A stretch of 64,000 nucleotides of DNA from contig NADL03000683.1 in the NCBI GenBank assembly GCA_002205965.3, positions 806,001 through 870,000 on the forward strand, in the 5' to 3' direction. Within the stretch, counting starts at the first letter, position 1; each line of letters opens with the position of its first letter. This DNA comes from Kappaphycus alvarezii (Eukaryota > Rhodophyta > Florideophyceae > Gigartinales > Solieriaceae). A model generated the notes under the pieces. It was not told the origin of the DNA, did no database searches, and was given only the letters and a program-made list of their open reading frames with translations. Position numbers and translations under genes: made by a program. This document shows positions 10,743 to 25,000 of this stretch, piece by piece.

Positions 10743-13700
10743 GAAAAATAATTGTGGATTTAGTGAGCTCTGATCGATAGTACTAGACGAAAATAACATC
10801 CTTTGATCTTTCTTACTATTGAAAAATATGAAAGGATACTAATTTATTCTTCATTTGAATCATATCCGAATTTTAGGAGAATGTACGAAATTTTATAGAC
10901 AACATACAAACTGAGATAAAATTACGATGTAATTAGAAATTTTCAAAAAGTTCTGTTTCACTAAACATTATGTATCAACATTAAGAGTTTAACAATATAA
11001 ACTAATAATAATCAAAGATCACCTATCAAACAGTTATTGGTCGGAAAGCTGGTTAAATAGATAAATTGGTAAATTTATATCTGATAAAAATAAAATAACG
11101 CAAATGACTCCCAGTTGAACCTCTACAAGAAAATTACTTCGGTAGCGAAATGTCTCTTAAGTGTTTTTGAGTTCCTCTTCCTATTTTAAAATTGATATAA
11201 TATCTCAAACCATGGACAGAAAATAATTTTATCGCTTCACATTTGACAGCAACATTAATAGGTTCCTGAATACTGCATTATAAAAGCAATGTTCAAGAAT
11301 AAATATTAATTTCAACGCACAAATCCTGATCCAATATGATGTTTGTATTTATTTTGTTAGTTAGGAAGATTGATAGTTTTCATTCAAATATTAAACCAAG
11401 AATTATCTTTGGAATAACTCAATTACACAACATGTGTTAATGTCACGGTTTGGAAACTAACTGCTAATTTTAAGGAAATTCCTTCATGTATTAGCAGCGT
11501 TTAAAAGCATTACAAGACGTCATGGGTCGTTTATTTCAGTTTTCATTTAAAGATAATTTATATAGTTCAAATGCATAGAAATCGATTCCGCATCGATTTG
11601 TAACCGCTCCTGAATGGTGATCTTTTCTTCATGTGGTTAAATATTTATTAATGAACTAATTGTGTCTATTTTATTAATATTCATAGAGTAGTGGTTTTTA
11701 AGCTACAAAAATACTACAAATGGGTCAAATATGCAGATTTGGTGCAATTTCAAAGCAAAAAAATTCAATGAGGAACTTAAAGCTTAGAGATTTAAAATGT
11801 AGCTTAGCTATCGTTCAAAAGAAGCTTACATACAAATAAATGCGTAAATTGGTATTTAAGACTGCCAGCGATCCTTCGTTTCCAGAATTTACCGTTGATG
11901 AACATATTAATTTTATAAAGATACATGCGATATAGCGGTTCTACTCCAGGAACTGTTCTTGTTGTGGTATAAAATATCTAGTTTAGACTGAATAAAGAAA
12001 TCAATTAATATATAGATAAAATATCTTCTTTTCTATATGCAACATCTAATAGAAAAGCGTTACTATAAGTCATTAAAATCTTTTATGCCATCAAATGTAT
12101 AATTTTCCAACGAGAATGTTATTTATTTCAATAATTCTTTTCTGTAGAAAATATAATTAACACTAGGAGTACGGAAATTTTTGCCTCATTTTTCAAATTT
12201 TGATTGCATTTCTAAATTCTATTTTCCTTTTTTAAGATTTACAAAACTACATTATCCGTTTAATTCGCATCATTTTTGTTCAAGTCTTAATTTTCGTTAA
12301 AGTTTTAAAGAGTATGGAAGGTGTGGCATTTAATGCAAAAAATAGAAAAGCCTCATATCACTAGAAAATTGATATATTCCGCGCTGGATCAATCTTTTTT
12401 GGCATTCAAGGTCTACTGCACTCTTTCCACGTTGTCATTGGCATATTATGGACGACTTCATCAAGAATATAAATCGTTTGAACACAACGCATGCTAATCA
12501 TACCTATTTTCAAGCCCGATATAGTAAAACATTTTCTCGCAGATCTTTTTCCATCTCTTCATCTCACTGTTAAGACCATTACTGAAGTATATTGGTTTGA
12601 AAAGTTCCAAATGTTAAAAAGTTTTGAACAGTAAGGAAGTGAAGTAACTTCAATGAAATTTGATATACCTTAATGTTTCTCCCTGCTATATCTCTGCAGA
12701 GGACCTCTACATTTTGCAAAAGAAAATATGCATACTTGCATGCAGATCTCTCCAACACTTCAGTAGAAATCACAGCGAACCATTTCTGTCAGAGCTCTTG
12801 AGCTTCCGCTAGTGTCTATATGCCATTTTTCTGTAACGTTACGGTATGTCATAGCAGTCTTGAAAGTTTCTTTTGCTACCAGACACTCCCATGCAACGCT
12901 TTTCGCAAAATAATGTCAGAGTGTCCAAATACTGAAATTTTCTTTTTATGCTTATTTAAACTCCGCCTAAAGATAGTAAAGTAGAAGGGTTTTAAAGAAC
13001 CCTTACTTTCTTTACCCAATTACTCGCGCACTCAACCAAGCTTACAAAAAGCCCTGCAATAAGTAAGAAGTAAAAATTTCTTCTCGTTACTTACCATTTC
13101 TGGTTGGCACTTTTACAGAATAAAAGGTGTGTTGCTAACGACTCTGACCCTTATTGGTCAAAAAGATTTCATCTAAATGATATTAAAGAAGGGGCAAAAA
13201 TGATTGTACTATTTTCTATAAAATAATGCTTACTTCTCAGCTTTTCTTTTCAACTTGTCGACCAAAGCTAATTTATTTTTAGACTTCTTATGTTTTCTAC
13301 TGTTACGTATATAAACCCGACTTCCTGAAGTATGCTATTTGCACCATATTATTATATAATTTTTGTATTCTTTCCCCAGTATTAGAATAATGCTCCTGAA
13401 TTCTAACTGAATACATTACTAATCTATGAATAATATTTTCCACTTTTTTTAGCTGGGGAAGATCTAGCTCGCTTTCAGTATCCTTTTTCTGCTTGTAGTT
13501 CTGAATCCATATCTAGCTAATGTTTTGTACAGACATCATCTTATACCATAGTCGAGTCTATAAATGACTGTTTATATATATATATGTACGGTATAATTTT
13601 TTGTAGTAGTTGAGCAAACCCTGGATTTGCTCGAAGCAGACTAGCCTGCTAAAACTTTGCGATATTTAAAGTTATGAAATTAAAAGTGCAGAAAATAATG

Positions 13701-14808
13701 GAATATTTTTGATTTTATTCGAACTTTCGAGGAACCTCTCCTTGCTAAACCAATTACTACTTTTGCTAACCATAGTGATTCAAGGATTACAGCGGTTCAA
13801 TGTACATACAAAATTATTTCCTTTACTATTTCTATACATGGGAATATTTCAGATAGTTGAGGTTCAATATATTGCTCTGATTGCAGTTATATTCTTTCGG
13901 TCATCAGTAGCGAGCGATTTATTATTCTGCTGCTTTATAAAAAGCCGAGTTGAAATTATTTTGCTGTTCATATACTATGGTTTAACTATAAAGTTCTTAT
14001 AGGACCGGAAGTAAGACGATGTCTGTTTCGCCGAATCTTAAAACGTTACCAAAACGAGGAACTCTCCCGTAGAAAAATTTTGAAGGAATCAATTTTTGTA
14101 ATTTTCCTTTAAATTGGCATTACAAGTATATTTCCTGTAGGAATTGGGCCAGTTTAACATTTAGCTTAAGTTACCCTATGTACAATTCATAATTTCTCAA
14201 CTTACTATCTTGGTCATAAGAAAACGTACAGAGTATCAGTTTCTTGGGCTCCAGTTCCATTAAAAAAAATTTTAGTGCAGGTAACCGCTCGGAATTGTAT
14301 TTATCAACTGTGTTACGATTTACTTTAAAAATATTGCGGCTTGTAAGCGGAAACTTCATCTTTCAACTAGAGGTCCGAAAATTGGGTGCGCAAAAACTAA
14401 AAGAAAATTTGAAAGCGCCGTAGATGGGCCGAAGCTGAGCCGAAGCTGCACCGAATATGCGGAAAATTTCTCCTCAGTTCAGGTGAGTTGATTCTCGGGA
14501 ATGGAACTGCGTTTCTGGACTCATAGCCTGAAAAGGTAAGAGGGAATGTGTAGGGTGGAAAAGAATACCAATTAGTGGTTTCACATATGGTCGTTACTTT
14601 GATCGATCTCTATTCGTATGGAGACTTGAGTTGAAACTAGATACTTATATTAATTTGGAAATTGTGTGGCCAGCTGGTAGCCGACTGATAGCCGTCGGCT
14701 ACATGATCGATTAACTGACATTATATGCATGTGATCTTCATGCGCAGTACATTGTTAAGTTATGTGATAGCCGATACCCCAATTGTAATTTTGTGAAGCT
14801 GTATCACA
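10743..14808. other. AT-rich stretch without a recognisable gene (copy 2)
   Basis: Duplicate of 935-5000 with four base changes (11137, 13419, 14369 and, just past it, 14990). It holds the same hairpins and the same hydrophobic frame at 13709-14002. I see no gene. Confidence 0.6.
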
Positions 14809-15228
14809 CTTGAACTTGAAGAGCTGTACCTCTGTATTGCTCTACTACTGTGAACAAAAAACTTTCGCCTACCAAAAGAAGTTCTATTTCTTACCGGCTT
14901 CCAAATATTTCCCCGAAGTCGGATACCATACCTTTACCTATCTACGCTATCCTTTACTGGGCCTGCTCTACCATATGTAGAGACGAAATCACAGAAAAGC
15001 AAACGCCTTTACCTATTTAACGGCTCGCTACTGTTGCTTCGAAACCGGAAGACATAACACGCACCTGTCTATTGTATGCTACACTGGGCCGGCTCTACAT
15101 AACGTTGGCTCAGAAAAACTGATAACCAACAGTCGTTCTATTTCCTGTTGGCACCCAACTGTTGCTCCAAAGCCGAATCCATGACTTGTACATATCATCG
15201 GTACTATATACTGGGACAAATCTATTTA
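14808..15228. repeat. Degenerate tandem repeat, 127-bp period, copy 2
   Basis: Duplicate of the array at 5000-5420, shifted by 9,808 bp and differing by one base at 14990. The 127-bp spacing of the GGG anchors (14959, 15086, 15213) is preserved. Confidence 0.75.
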
Positions 15229-15368
15229 CACTCCTTTCCCTGTGAAGTCCGATTACTCAGTCCGTGATCATAGCTTGACTAAGCGTTTGTGGAGGGGTTG
15301 TTTATAAATTAGTATACCAGATAGCTATATCTGCTAGACTAGCTATTCTATCTCAACATCAATATCTC

Positions 15369-15408
15369 AACAAATTAACAAATCAACAAATCAACAGGTT
15401 AACGAACC
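15369..15408. repeat. Short tandem repeat, 8-bp unit (copy 2)
   Basis: Same five 8-bp units as at 5561-5600, carried in the second long-repeat copy. Confidence 0.8.
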
Positions 15409-15726
15409 AAAAATTGTCAGACTTAAGTGTGTTCTTCCCAAAATCACACCTGAATCCAATTCCAACAGCTTTTCATATGCCAGGTCCCATTACAGTAGAC
15501 GCTGCTGTACCCATTTCAATCTGCATTGGCCGCGGCCGCATCGCCTAGATGCGCTCAAAATAGAAAAATGAAATCAGCGCATGTGCGACATACGCATTGC
15601 CTTTGCTTATCAATAAAGGCTCCCATCGCAGGTGGTCGACCTCTTGTATGTCTTTTAGTATTATCTAGCCCAGTGTAATTTGATTACAGAGGAAAAAATC
15701 GCAGGAGACATTAGCAGACGCAATCC

Positions 15727-16092
15727 ATGCGGCAGTTCAAGAGCGAACTCCTCTTGGGGGTTTTAGGAGGCAGACTTTTCGCGCGTCTATGGTCCTTTCT
15801 GGTGCTAAAGAATGGGTGTACTGTAACTCATGCCCTGGACTCCAAACAAGAAATGAGCTCTCCAGTTCTCGGTGTGGCTTCAATACCAATGTCAAATCCC
15901 GCTTTTTCACCCTGGCCCACCGTGCTCGAGAGATAATTGCCCGGATACACTAGATATTCACTGCTACCACCTCATACACTATTCGCATGGAGATCATAGA
16001 GTCAACAGGCGTAGTTTACAACTTAGTCTCCTAGCGAAAAATCTTGCAAGAGCTGCTCACCCAACCGCCGTAGAGCTGCGCGACTGCCTCCC
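15727..16092 (+). pseudogene. Truncated family C retroelement remnant at the repeat breakpoint
   Basis: This duplicates the first part of the remnant at 5919-6543, including the Cys/His cluster and the HGDHRVNRRS segment. The family match stops at 16092, after residues equivalent to ELHDCLP; here they read ELRDCLP because of the change at 16080. Four foreign codons follow, and a stop ends the frame at 16105. The whole nuclease-like half present in copy 1 is missing. The duplication boundary therefore lies inside a retroelement coding remnant. Confidence 0.65.
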
Positions 16093-19000
16093 GCGAATGA
16101 TTTAAAGTGGTCTTCTAAATACTTTTTTCAGATTTTTTAGCATCCTATAAATAAATTTAATGTTGAAAAGCCTGAAATTCGCTTCAATCTCTCTCTAACT
16201 GTGAGATGAACTGTAAAAAAGCCAAAATTGAGGATCTACATCTATAGAGCTGACAATCTCGCCATTTCGATTTATGAAAAGATTGGTAAAAGGGGTGAAA
16301 ATTATGAATTTGGTAACAGATACCTAAAATTAGCTAAATTTGTGCCCGTTTTTGTTAAATTACTTTCCAAGGACACTTCTGCGTAAATTGGGCTTCATCG
16401 AACATTCATTCATATTTTAAAGAGAGAATGAGTCTTAAATAAAGCAAATAAGATATTTATTTCAGAAATAGTTTTGGGGCTAGTTTTGATCTTTGTCTCT
16501 ATAAAGTAAACAAAAATGAAATTATGCTCCTCCCAAAATGAGTTTTTGAGAAACTTTTCTTTCATATCAATTGCAACTATGTGTTCAGGAAAGGCTATAG
16601 TTCATAAAACGTCCTCATACCAATCAAATCAGAGCTGCAGTAAGGTTACTGAATTTTTTTTCGAGCTCCGCCAATTCTTCACATCGGTCCATACTTCTCT
16701 GCTTCACCTCCTCATGTTATTTACTATTTCAAAAACATTTGCGCTTTAGAATTCCACATGAACACTTCAAGGACGCTACAAGTGTAGTAGAAATCTTAAA
16801 ATACTTGCACAATTCCCGCGTAAATTATATTGTATTCTGTGTACGTCATATGGCATAAACAAAATATCGCTATCTATAATGCTAGGATGTGGACGGAGGT
16901 ACTGTAGTTCATGCTCAGTCGAAATATTTTTTCGTAATAGAAAGTTAAACAATATGGACTTTGATTAGATAGTCTCGGAAAGTAATTAAATTCTCCTTTA
17001 GTGATCGGATATGATGAGTCTTCCGTGATTTTAGCGATTGAAATTTTATGTGTATTTCGTTTGGAAGTATGGAGTTTCTAGGCTTGTAAAAAATATTCCC
17101 AAAACTTTTATGGAGGCGTAAAATTCTATTCAAGTGTATAAATGATATATATAACGTGCTTTATAGATTTATCGGGCGCTGGGATAAATAAAAATTTCCT
17201 CATTGATTTCGAAAGAACTTTTCTTGTGGCATTCTCATAATTGTTACACGGTTTTGATATAAAATAGGGGTATAGACTTCTCCATATGAGCAAGAACAAC
17301 AACAACGAAGGCAGGTTTGATATTTATCTTGCTTCTATGCTGTGGTGCAAGTTCAGTCGTTTTGTAAGTGGAACTACATACAGAAAATTCTATCCGAGTA
17401 AGGATATTTTGTTTCAATTTAGTTTTAAAAGCCAAATGTTACAATGAAATATCAGTTGAGTACTAAAAATTTCACAAATATATACATTTAAGCTCATTTT
17501 TAATCCAGTAAAAGTAATATTGGTCGTCGAATGCGTGCTTTTCTTTTCATCTACTTCAACACAACTTTCTGCATCCGGACTGACTCATTTATATCATGTT
17601 TTTTGTGACATAAATTGCACATGTAAGTACAAGTACCTTCAAGCTTTACAGATACGCTGCAGATATGGTCTATATAGGATTCCTTTTCTTTTTTTTTCGT
17701 TATATGGTTTGCAGTTTCATCCAATCATGGACAAATATTTGTCATAATGGAGTGCTTTAATGTCTCAAGCAGGTTTTTCTCGTTTGTATATTTATCTGAA
17801 GAGCCTAAAGCATCTGCACATTTATTTTTGTAGCTTGGCTCGGTACATGTCCGTATTGGCCAAGTGTGTATATGTCGAAGAGGTGCAATTGAATTCTGAG
17901 GCAGATGTGAGCCCTTATAGGTAGTAGAATGCTCATAAAACAAACAAAGTTCATTTTTCCCTCAATAAAGCCTACAGATCTATGCCTCCTATAAGCATTT
18001 TTTTCTATTCTAATTGCACCCTGCGGATTTTAAATTATTTCATTCAAGTTAAAATACGAAGCCATTAGTAGGACGCACTTCATATTACTTCAGGGTGAAC
18101 TTTTTAGTGGCAAGATAAATCGTTAATACTTTTTTTCGACGTAGAAAATTTAGATGGTTACAAGTAGGACGGAATTAGAACTAAGAACATTTACGACTCG
18201 AGCCCAAATCTTAGATTGTCCCATCACGGTATCTCGACATTAACTTTATGGAAGGAGAACCCGTCGGCTGTTGCATCACAGATTAATGGCCAAAAAATAA
18301 GATTCAATCAAAAATGAAAGAAACGCAATTAAATCCCAAAAGATATTCGGGAATTGAATAGAAATAGATCAGCAAAAAACTCGATGTTAAACTAAAAAGC
18401 ATATAAATGCATCTGGTTTAGATCTAGAGGACGACAGTAAACATATCCAGGCCCATCAGAATTGTTAAATACTATAACCCTCCTCAGCTTTCTTTTCTTA
18501 TTCACCTCCAGATATATACATTAAAAGGGCGAGTTTAATTTTTTTGTAGCTTTTGAGAGAGTTTTTCAATCTATTTCCCGACATTGCCCACATTTTGGGT
18601 TCGAGTTGACAGAAAACTAAATAAATTGCTTTAATTTCACATCTAAAAATTTCTTATTACCTGAAAGCACTTCTTATACACACAGGTACGTTTATTCAAT
18701 ATAACGGCTTCCAATGCAATTCTTCCTTCAGATACGTCCCTCTTACACCTCTTATGTACGATAGACAGGTAAAAACAGAATCATTTTTTGAATGCATTTT
18801 AATAAAAATATAAATAGAGAGCTAAGAAAGCTCCCTAATAGTTCGAGAAAGGACCAATATGGACAAGATGAAAATCCAGGATTGTTTATCTGGATCCAAT
18901 GATATTCACATCAAAAAATGGACTGAACCGTTTCAATTCATAACAGTGGTTTAGTCGCCCTAAGAAGAACATGGCAAATCATTTTTAAAAACTTTGTAGA

Positions 19001-22000
19001 AGTGTATCTTTCCGTGATGGATTAAGAATTTCTTTTTCTCTATATCGGTAGGAATTACATCTAGTCGCTGCGGGAAAAATCGTAATAACATTAGAATTGT
19101 CTTAAATGTAGTGTCCGCTGGGAAAGTGCTACAAGATATTATATCAAAGTCGTTAGTGACCTCTATGTCTACTTGAATATTTTAAAAGGACCTAGAGTAC
19201 TAGCGGTAGCTATTACAGAGCAGGAGCACATGAAAAAATCAGATCCTCTTGAAACATCCTTGTACGAGGCGGGAAATATTATGTTTTCAAAAAAGACATA
19301 AATAATAGAATGATTTTTGCCTGCATTTAATTCAGGAGGGGTGACATCATAAGTAAATGGATCAAGCAAAATCTCTTATTCTGATTGAAATCCAGATCAA
19401 AACTGTAAATATAGTTTAAAATAATCAACAGAATATTCAAATTTACCCTCTGAAATATTCAACGGAATATTTGAGAGGTTATTGATAGATTATCCCTTAA
19501 CTGTCATCAAGTACGTATATAGTAGCCTTTTTGGTAATTCAGTACTTTTGAGTCCAAATATTTTCCATTTTTCTCCTAATTTTCAATCTTAAAGCTTGCA
19601 AACTTTGGGCAAAGAACCAAAATTTCATTCAAACCTTTAAAAAACCATCTTTGAACCAGTTAAATTAAATTTACACTCTTACCCATTTTCGAGTTTACGT
19701 TGTCGGTATCACCTAGTCAATTCTTTGAATGATCAAATTTCAATCTACAAAATAAATTCTATGTTAAATTATCAAGATATTTTGGTAACTATTCAGAAGT
19801 ACTCCTGACTTCTACTAGAAAAAAAACCTTACAAGATTCAGACTGTATTATCAAGATAACTAATATCATTGAGCTATTTACTTAAATAATTAGATTCTAA
19901 AGAACTTGGAAATATTCTTCAAATCTTGTGATAAGTACTATTCTCTTATTCTACATGTTTTCCGAATAAAATCTAAAACAGTTCTTCATTTGTTCAACTT
20001 GTTATTATTTAAGATTATTTGTGATCAACATATGATAGATCTTTATCATTATATTTTATCAGTGTTCCAAAATGGTGTTTATTAAATCTTTATTATTGGT
20101 AATAAAATTTGGTTTTCTCCTTCTATATTTTCCCGGGAATTTTACTTTTAATAAACTTCACCTAACCGCGTTCAAAAATGCTTATGTTATGTCAATCCTG
20201 CAACTGATGAGAATGCATAGATGTACAATTTCAGCTGCTGAAATTTTATATACGCCCAGGCCGTATTTTATATGAACTATCTCAAAATGGAAATATGAAA
20301 ATGATAAAAAATAATATAGCATAGTTGAAATGCAAGAGTGCGCCAGAAAGACGGAAGACTAAGGTTCTAACGTTACTTTAATTTATCTACAAAGGACAAG
20401 TTCTCCACCTTTACGTGGTCGTCAACTGTACTAGAAACTTTTCTCAAGTTCTATTTCACCTCTCAACTTCGTTACTCTTTGAGCATACAATTTTAAATAT
20501 CTCAAAACTTTTTTCAAACATTAGCTATTTATCATTCCTTGATCTTTCTTTGAGGAAATGGTTTATCATATTACCGAACTATGACGGCATAAATTTTACA
20601 AAAAAATAATGTTAATTTTTCTTCATATTGAATTTCTGAATAATATTCCTCAGGATTCATTCGTCTTTTGCGGAAACTCTAAATTCTTTATTTTCTCAGA
20701 AAAATGGATTTAAAACTGAAATCAAAGTTTACAGGACCAAATAACTGTTCGACTGGAGTTACTAAGCACTCTGTTGCCATTTAAGTTTTTTATCAGGTTT
20801 CTGAAACACATTTTTAACTTTTTGGTACACTTGAAAAAATGAACACGGAATATTAGAAATGCACATATCCCATCATGAACTTTTAAGAATGAAACGTTTC
20901 CTTGCTTTGGGATGTTTCATGAAACCATGCCAGCCTTGAATGCTATTTTAGTGTATCTCTCACGCCAGCTAAAACTTACGTGACAGCTTTATATGGTATC
21001 GACATGTATTTTTAACGGTATGAAAAATACGTATGCCATCAATATACTTCCTTTCATTTCTAAAAGTAGCTATACATAGTTCTGTATAAACCATTGTTTG
21101 GAGCGCTTGGAGGTCAAGATCAGAGTTTCAACTTTGATCTTTTCTTATGCACCTAGGATCCCACAGTCTGATATCTATTTATATCCATTCTTTCAAGGTT
21201 CATAGTCTCTCTTGAAAAATTCATATGTGAACAATGTAGCAGCTTTCAATTTTCTTTCGCATTAGAAGTTTTCGAAAATCGTCTTTAATATCATCTGTAG
21301 ATGCTGATACATTAATATATTAAATTAATAAAATGAACATATTTCCGCATTTATAGAAACTTGGAGTCATTCAGGAGCACGTGTAGAAAACTTGTCGGAG
21401 TTCTTTCCCATGAAATTAAATTACTGAGCGCTAATATTGCATTATTTTCCAAGTTAAGCTCATTATGCCGCTTTGTATCTCTTAAATTTTTCTGCTTGCT
21501 TGCCGAGAACATAATATTGAGAAACGGACTCTTTTTTCCCGAAAACGCTTTTTCGGTATCAAATGCTGCGATTCAACAAGGTTTAATTTTAATCATATGA
21601 GCTTTTCTGTTCCTTAAACATCTGGTTTGCACAAAGATTATAAAAATATTATAAAATCGATCTATCTACTGATGTGAGACTTCGTAAAGATTCTGTTCTC
21701 TTTTAGATCTTTTAAAGCAGGACTCTAAAGGCAAGTGCATATTCTCGCATCAGTACAGTGTCACCTTATATCATCGTATAATTTATGAATAAATGGGCTG
21801 AAAACTGAAAGAAACAGATGCACTAGGTATTTCATCCTTCAGACAAATTGTAAAAATTCTTTTTCAATTTAAGATTCAGATCTTTGCAAAATTTCATCCA
21901 ATAAGACCTTTCGGAGCTTTCACTAAATACTTCCCACTTACTACCACCCTTTTCCTTTATAATTTTACCCAGGAAGAAAATACTTTTAGTCTTTTTCAAA

Positions 22001-25000
22001 TTGTTATTTACTTCTAGCAAGATGAGTAATGGCGTCTATAATTTGAAAATTGTGAAAAATCCGAGGATGTAACTCAAGATAAACACGGCTGTGATATTTA
22101 TTTCAGAAATACCTGTATGAATATAAGAAGATTTTTGGCACGCCATTTCCGTTTTTTGTTCAAATTTTAGTTTTATCTGATTTCCTTTTAGCCACGATGG
22201 CTTTGTTTGGAGTTTAAAGCAATTTTGATATATTTTTCTGTTCTTCGCGTATTTTGGGGTGCTCCGCGACTAATAGGAAGAAATTACATTAAACTAAACA
22301 GGAAACTCCTTCTATATTTTATAACATATTTCGTTACAATTTGGTGGAATTGGTGAAGGAGTAGCATAAATAAGCCTCTCTATGGAGAATTAAGGTATAC
22401 TGAATATCAAAAGATTAGTGGACCTCGTAACTTTTTGAAAAATCTTCATTCAATTGAAATTGAGAAATTTTTGTTTCGTCGACATATCAGGTTCATTCAT
22501 TACGAAAATAAGCATTGACAGTTGAAGTACGACTCAAAAGAATTTGGCAATTGAAGAAGGAATTTCTGAATATTCACGAAAGTTCGTTCGGACTCTTCAT
22601 GATTTACTATTATATTCATTTCAAATGCTTTCTTTGGCTTAGTTATCTGCAATGAAATTACTGAGCATCAGGTTTTAATGGATCCTAAAACTTTGCGGCG
22701 AAAAACTTTGTCCAGGATTTAAATTTTCGCAACCTCTTTCATTGGATTCTTGTCGGTAAAATAGCTTTTAAAGATATTTTTATATTGAATTCCTCAACAT
22801 TTTGAGATCAAAAGCTCAAGGTTTTCATTATGGTTGAGTTCGGAAAAATAAAATTTCGTAGATATTCAATTTTTCGGTTTTCAAAAGATAAAGAAGCCTT
22901 TTTCGATCAGACCCAATATTTATTGCACGGCGATAGCTAGAAGGTTTCGATTTAAATGTTTTTTCTCTCTTTTTTCAGTAATAAACCTTTGTTTTCTTCT
23001 TAAATAAATTAAGACAATAGTTTTTTTTCTAAAACTATTAAATTGCGACCTGCAGGACTTTAGTGAAATCTGTTTGAATAAAATATCCTCTGTATATAAC
23101 TTTTCAAATTCATCCTTATCGTCAATTGCTCTAAAAGGAATATTCCTAGTCTTAACTGATTCCAGTTTACTTTAGGAGTGAAATTCATAATACTTTAGAC
23201 CCCTTGATTTGATTTCTATGTCTCCCCTTTGAATTAAAAGGGTTTCACTTGCGGAGCCAATATTTTTGGGGTGCAATCTTGAAATCTTTATAATAGTTGG
23301 AAAGGTCTTCCTAGAAATTTCCAGTAAAATTATGTGGCCGTGAATTAAATGATTCGATACGGAAAAAGACTCTTGGATAAAACTTAAATAGTTTTATGAT
23401 TGTTTTTTTCTGATTGAGAACTATTTTTTGAATTAATACGTCTTTTAAAGTAATATTTTTTGGGAAGAAATGCGGATTACCGTTGGAACTGTGTAGGATT
23501 TGCTTTATTAATTTTACAATTTCGGTGTAGCAATAATCGTATAAATTTAGCAACTTTTCCCTCAGAGAGTACATTCTCTTTTCGAAAGCACAATTCTTGC
23601 ATAAATTAAGTTAAATGATCTGTTGACTTAGAAAGTTACCATGAATAATATTGCCGCACTTCATAGTGTAGTGACGTTTTTCGTTTTTCTAACGTTACTA
23701 TATAATAAAAAATTTGCAGTGAGCACAGTTCTTTGTTGCAAGATATGTTATGGAAAATAGTTCCACCCCAGAAAAAAGAAGCGAAACTACTTTTCAAAAC
23801 AGATCTTGCAATGTTTGCGCTTCCACCGCCGCTAAACTCCCTCAGTCATTATTGCCTGCTAGTGGCGACAGTTTTCACACAAAGGCTGATCCCACATGAC
23901 AACGGTGATAGTCCTCCTTCGGCAGCCTCCGACCTTGGGTTTCCTACCCCGGTCAGCTATTGGGACTGTATTGCATTCATTTTTAAACTCAAATGCCGTA
24001 GAAATGGTGTAGCATTGTCGCATCAAAATAATACAAAAACTAGCTCAGTCACCGTGTTGATCAATAATGTTTGGTGATCTGAATCAAATCTGAGTAAGGA
24101 TGCGATTGTATAGTGACCGTTTCTGAAGTTCTCTGATGGTGTCATTTATTCAGAACGTAGTATTCGGCAGGAGGTAAAACAACTATTCGATGATACCAGT
24201 GACTTGTTCCAAGTCCAAAATATTTGTCCATGCCAATTTAGAGCCAACTGTGAATGCTAAGAAGTTCTTGTAACATCTCTCGGTATTGCATTAGCTAACC
24301 AAAATGGCTTGATTGTTTAAATCATTTTCATGGCCTTCAAATACTTCATTGTAACTATGCTTGCGTTCGCGATCGGTCTTTCCCAACTTGTCACATATAT
24401 TCACTAAAGAAATCAATTTAACTGCTCGCAACATAGATAAAGTTTTGTTTTGAGCAGTTTTTTGTCCATTTCCTCACCCGTTCCTTATTGAATTCCTCCT
24501 TCCAACTTCTTCCATGTACCACCTACTTTCTACACATTCATGTAATTCAAAATCCGTATTTTTGACTGTTCAAATACCAAATATTTACTGTCAAATCCAT
24601 GTGCTTTGAGAACATGTTCATCTCTTACAAATGCAATTGCACTTATCGAATCCTCCTTTATACTACCCAGCCAGAGCGAATTCATGTTCACCAACTCTTT
24701 CAAGCCATTTCATTACTCCCTTTTTTGTTCAAGTTTGTTCAATTGATTTCTTGGGCCAGTTAGTTGGTCAAAATTTCCAAACTACCCAGGTATAATAACA
24801 ATAACAGGGACTTCTGAACAACGAAACATTTGCATAAAATGGTTTTTTCAGAAGCTCCAAGTAGATGGTTTAGCGACTGGATACAAATATACAAGAATTG
24901 AACTTTGATGACTCAAATCAAGAAACGGCTGGGTACAATTTGCAATGTCGAATAATATATTTCGTGCTATAATTTCATATTATTCTCTATTTTTTGCATT

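Larger units (their letters stand above)
9809..16092. repeat. Long direct repeat, copy 2
   Basis: This is the second copy of 1-6284, in direct orientation. Its differing bases are at 10001, 10431, 11137, 13419, 14369, 14990, 16072 and 16080. Four of the eight changes are A in copy 1 and C in copy 2. The last two changes lie within 21 bp of the right end, where identity stops abruptly after gactgcctccc at 16092. The right flank is unrelated to 6285 onward. Confidence 0.97.
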
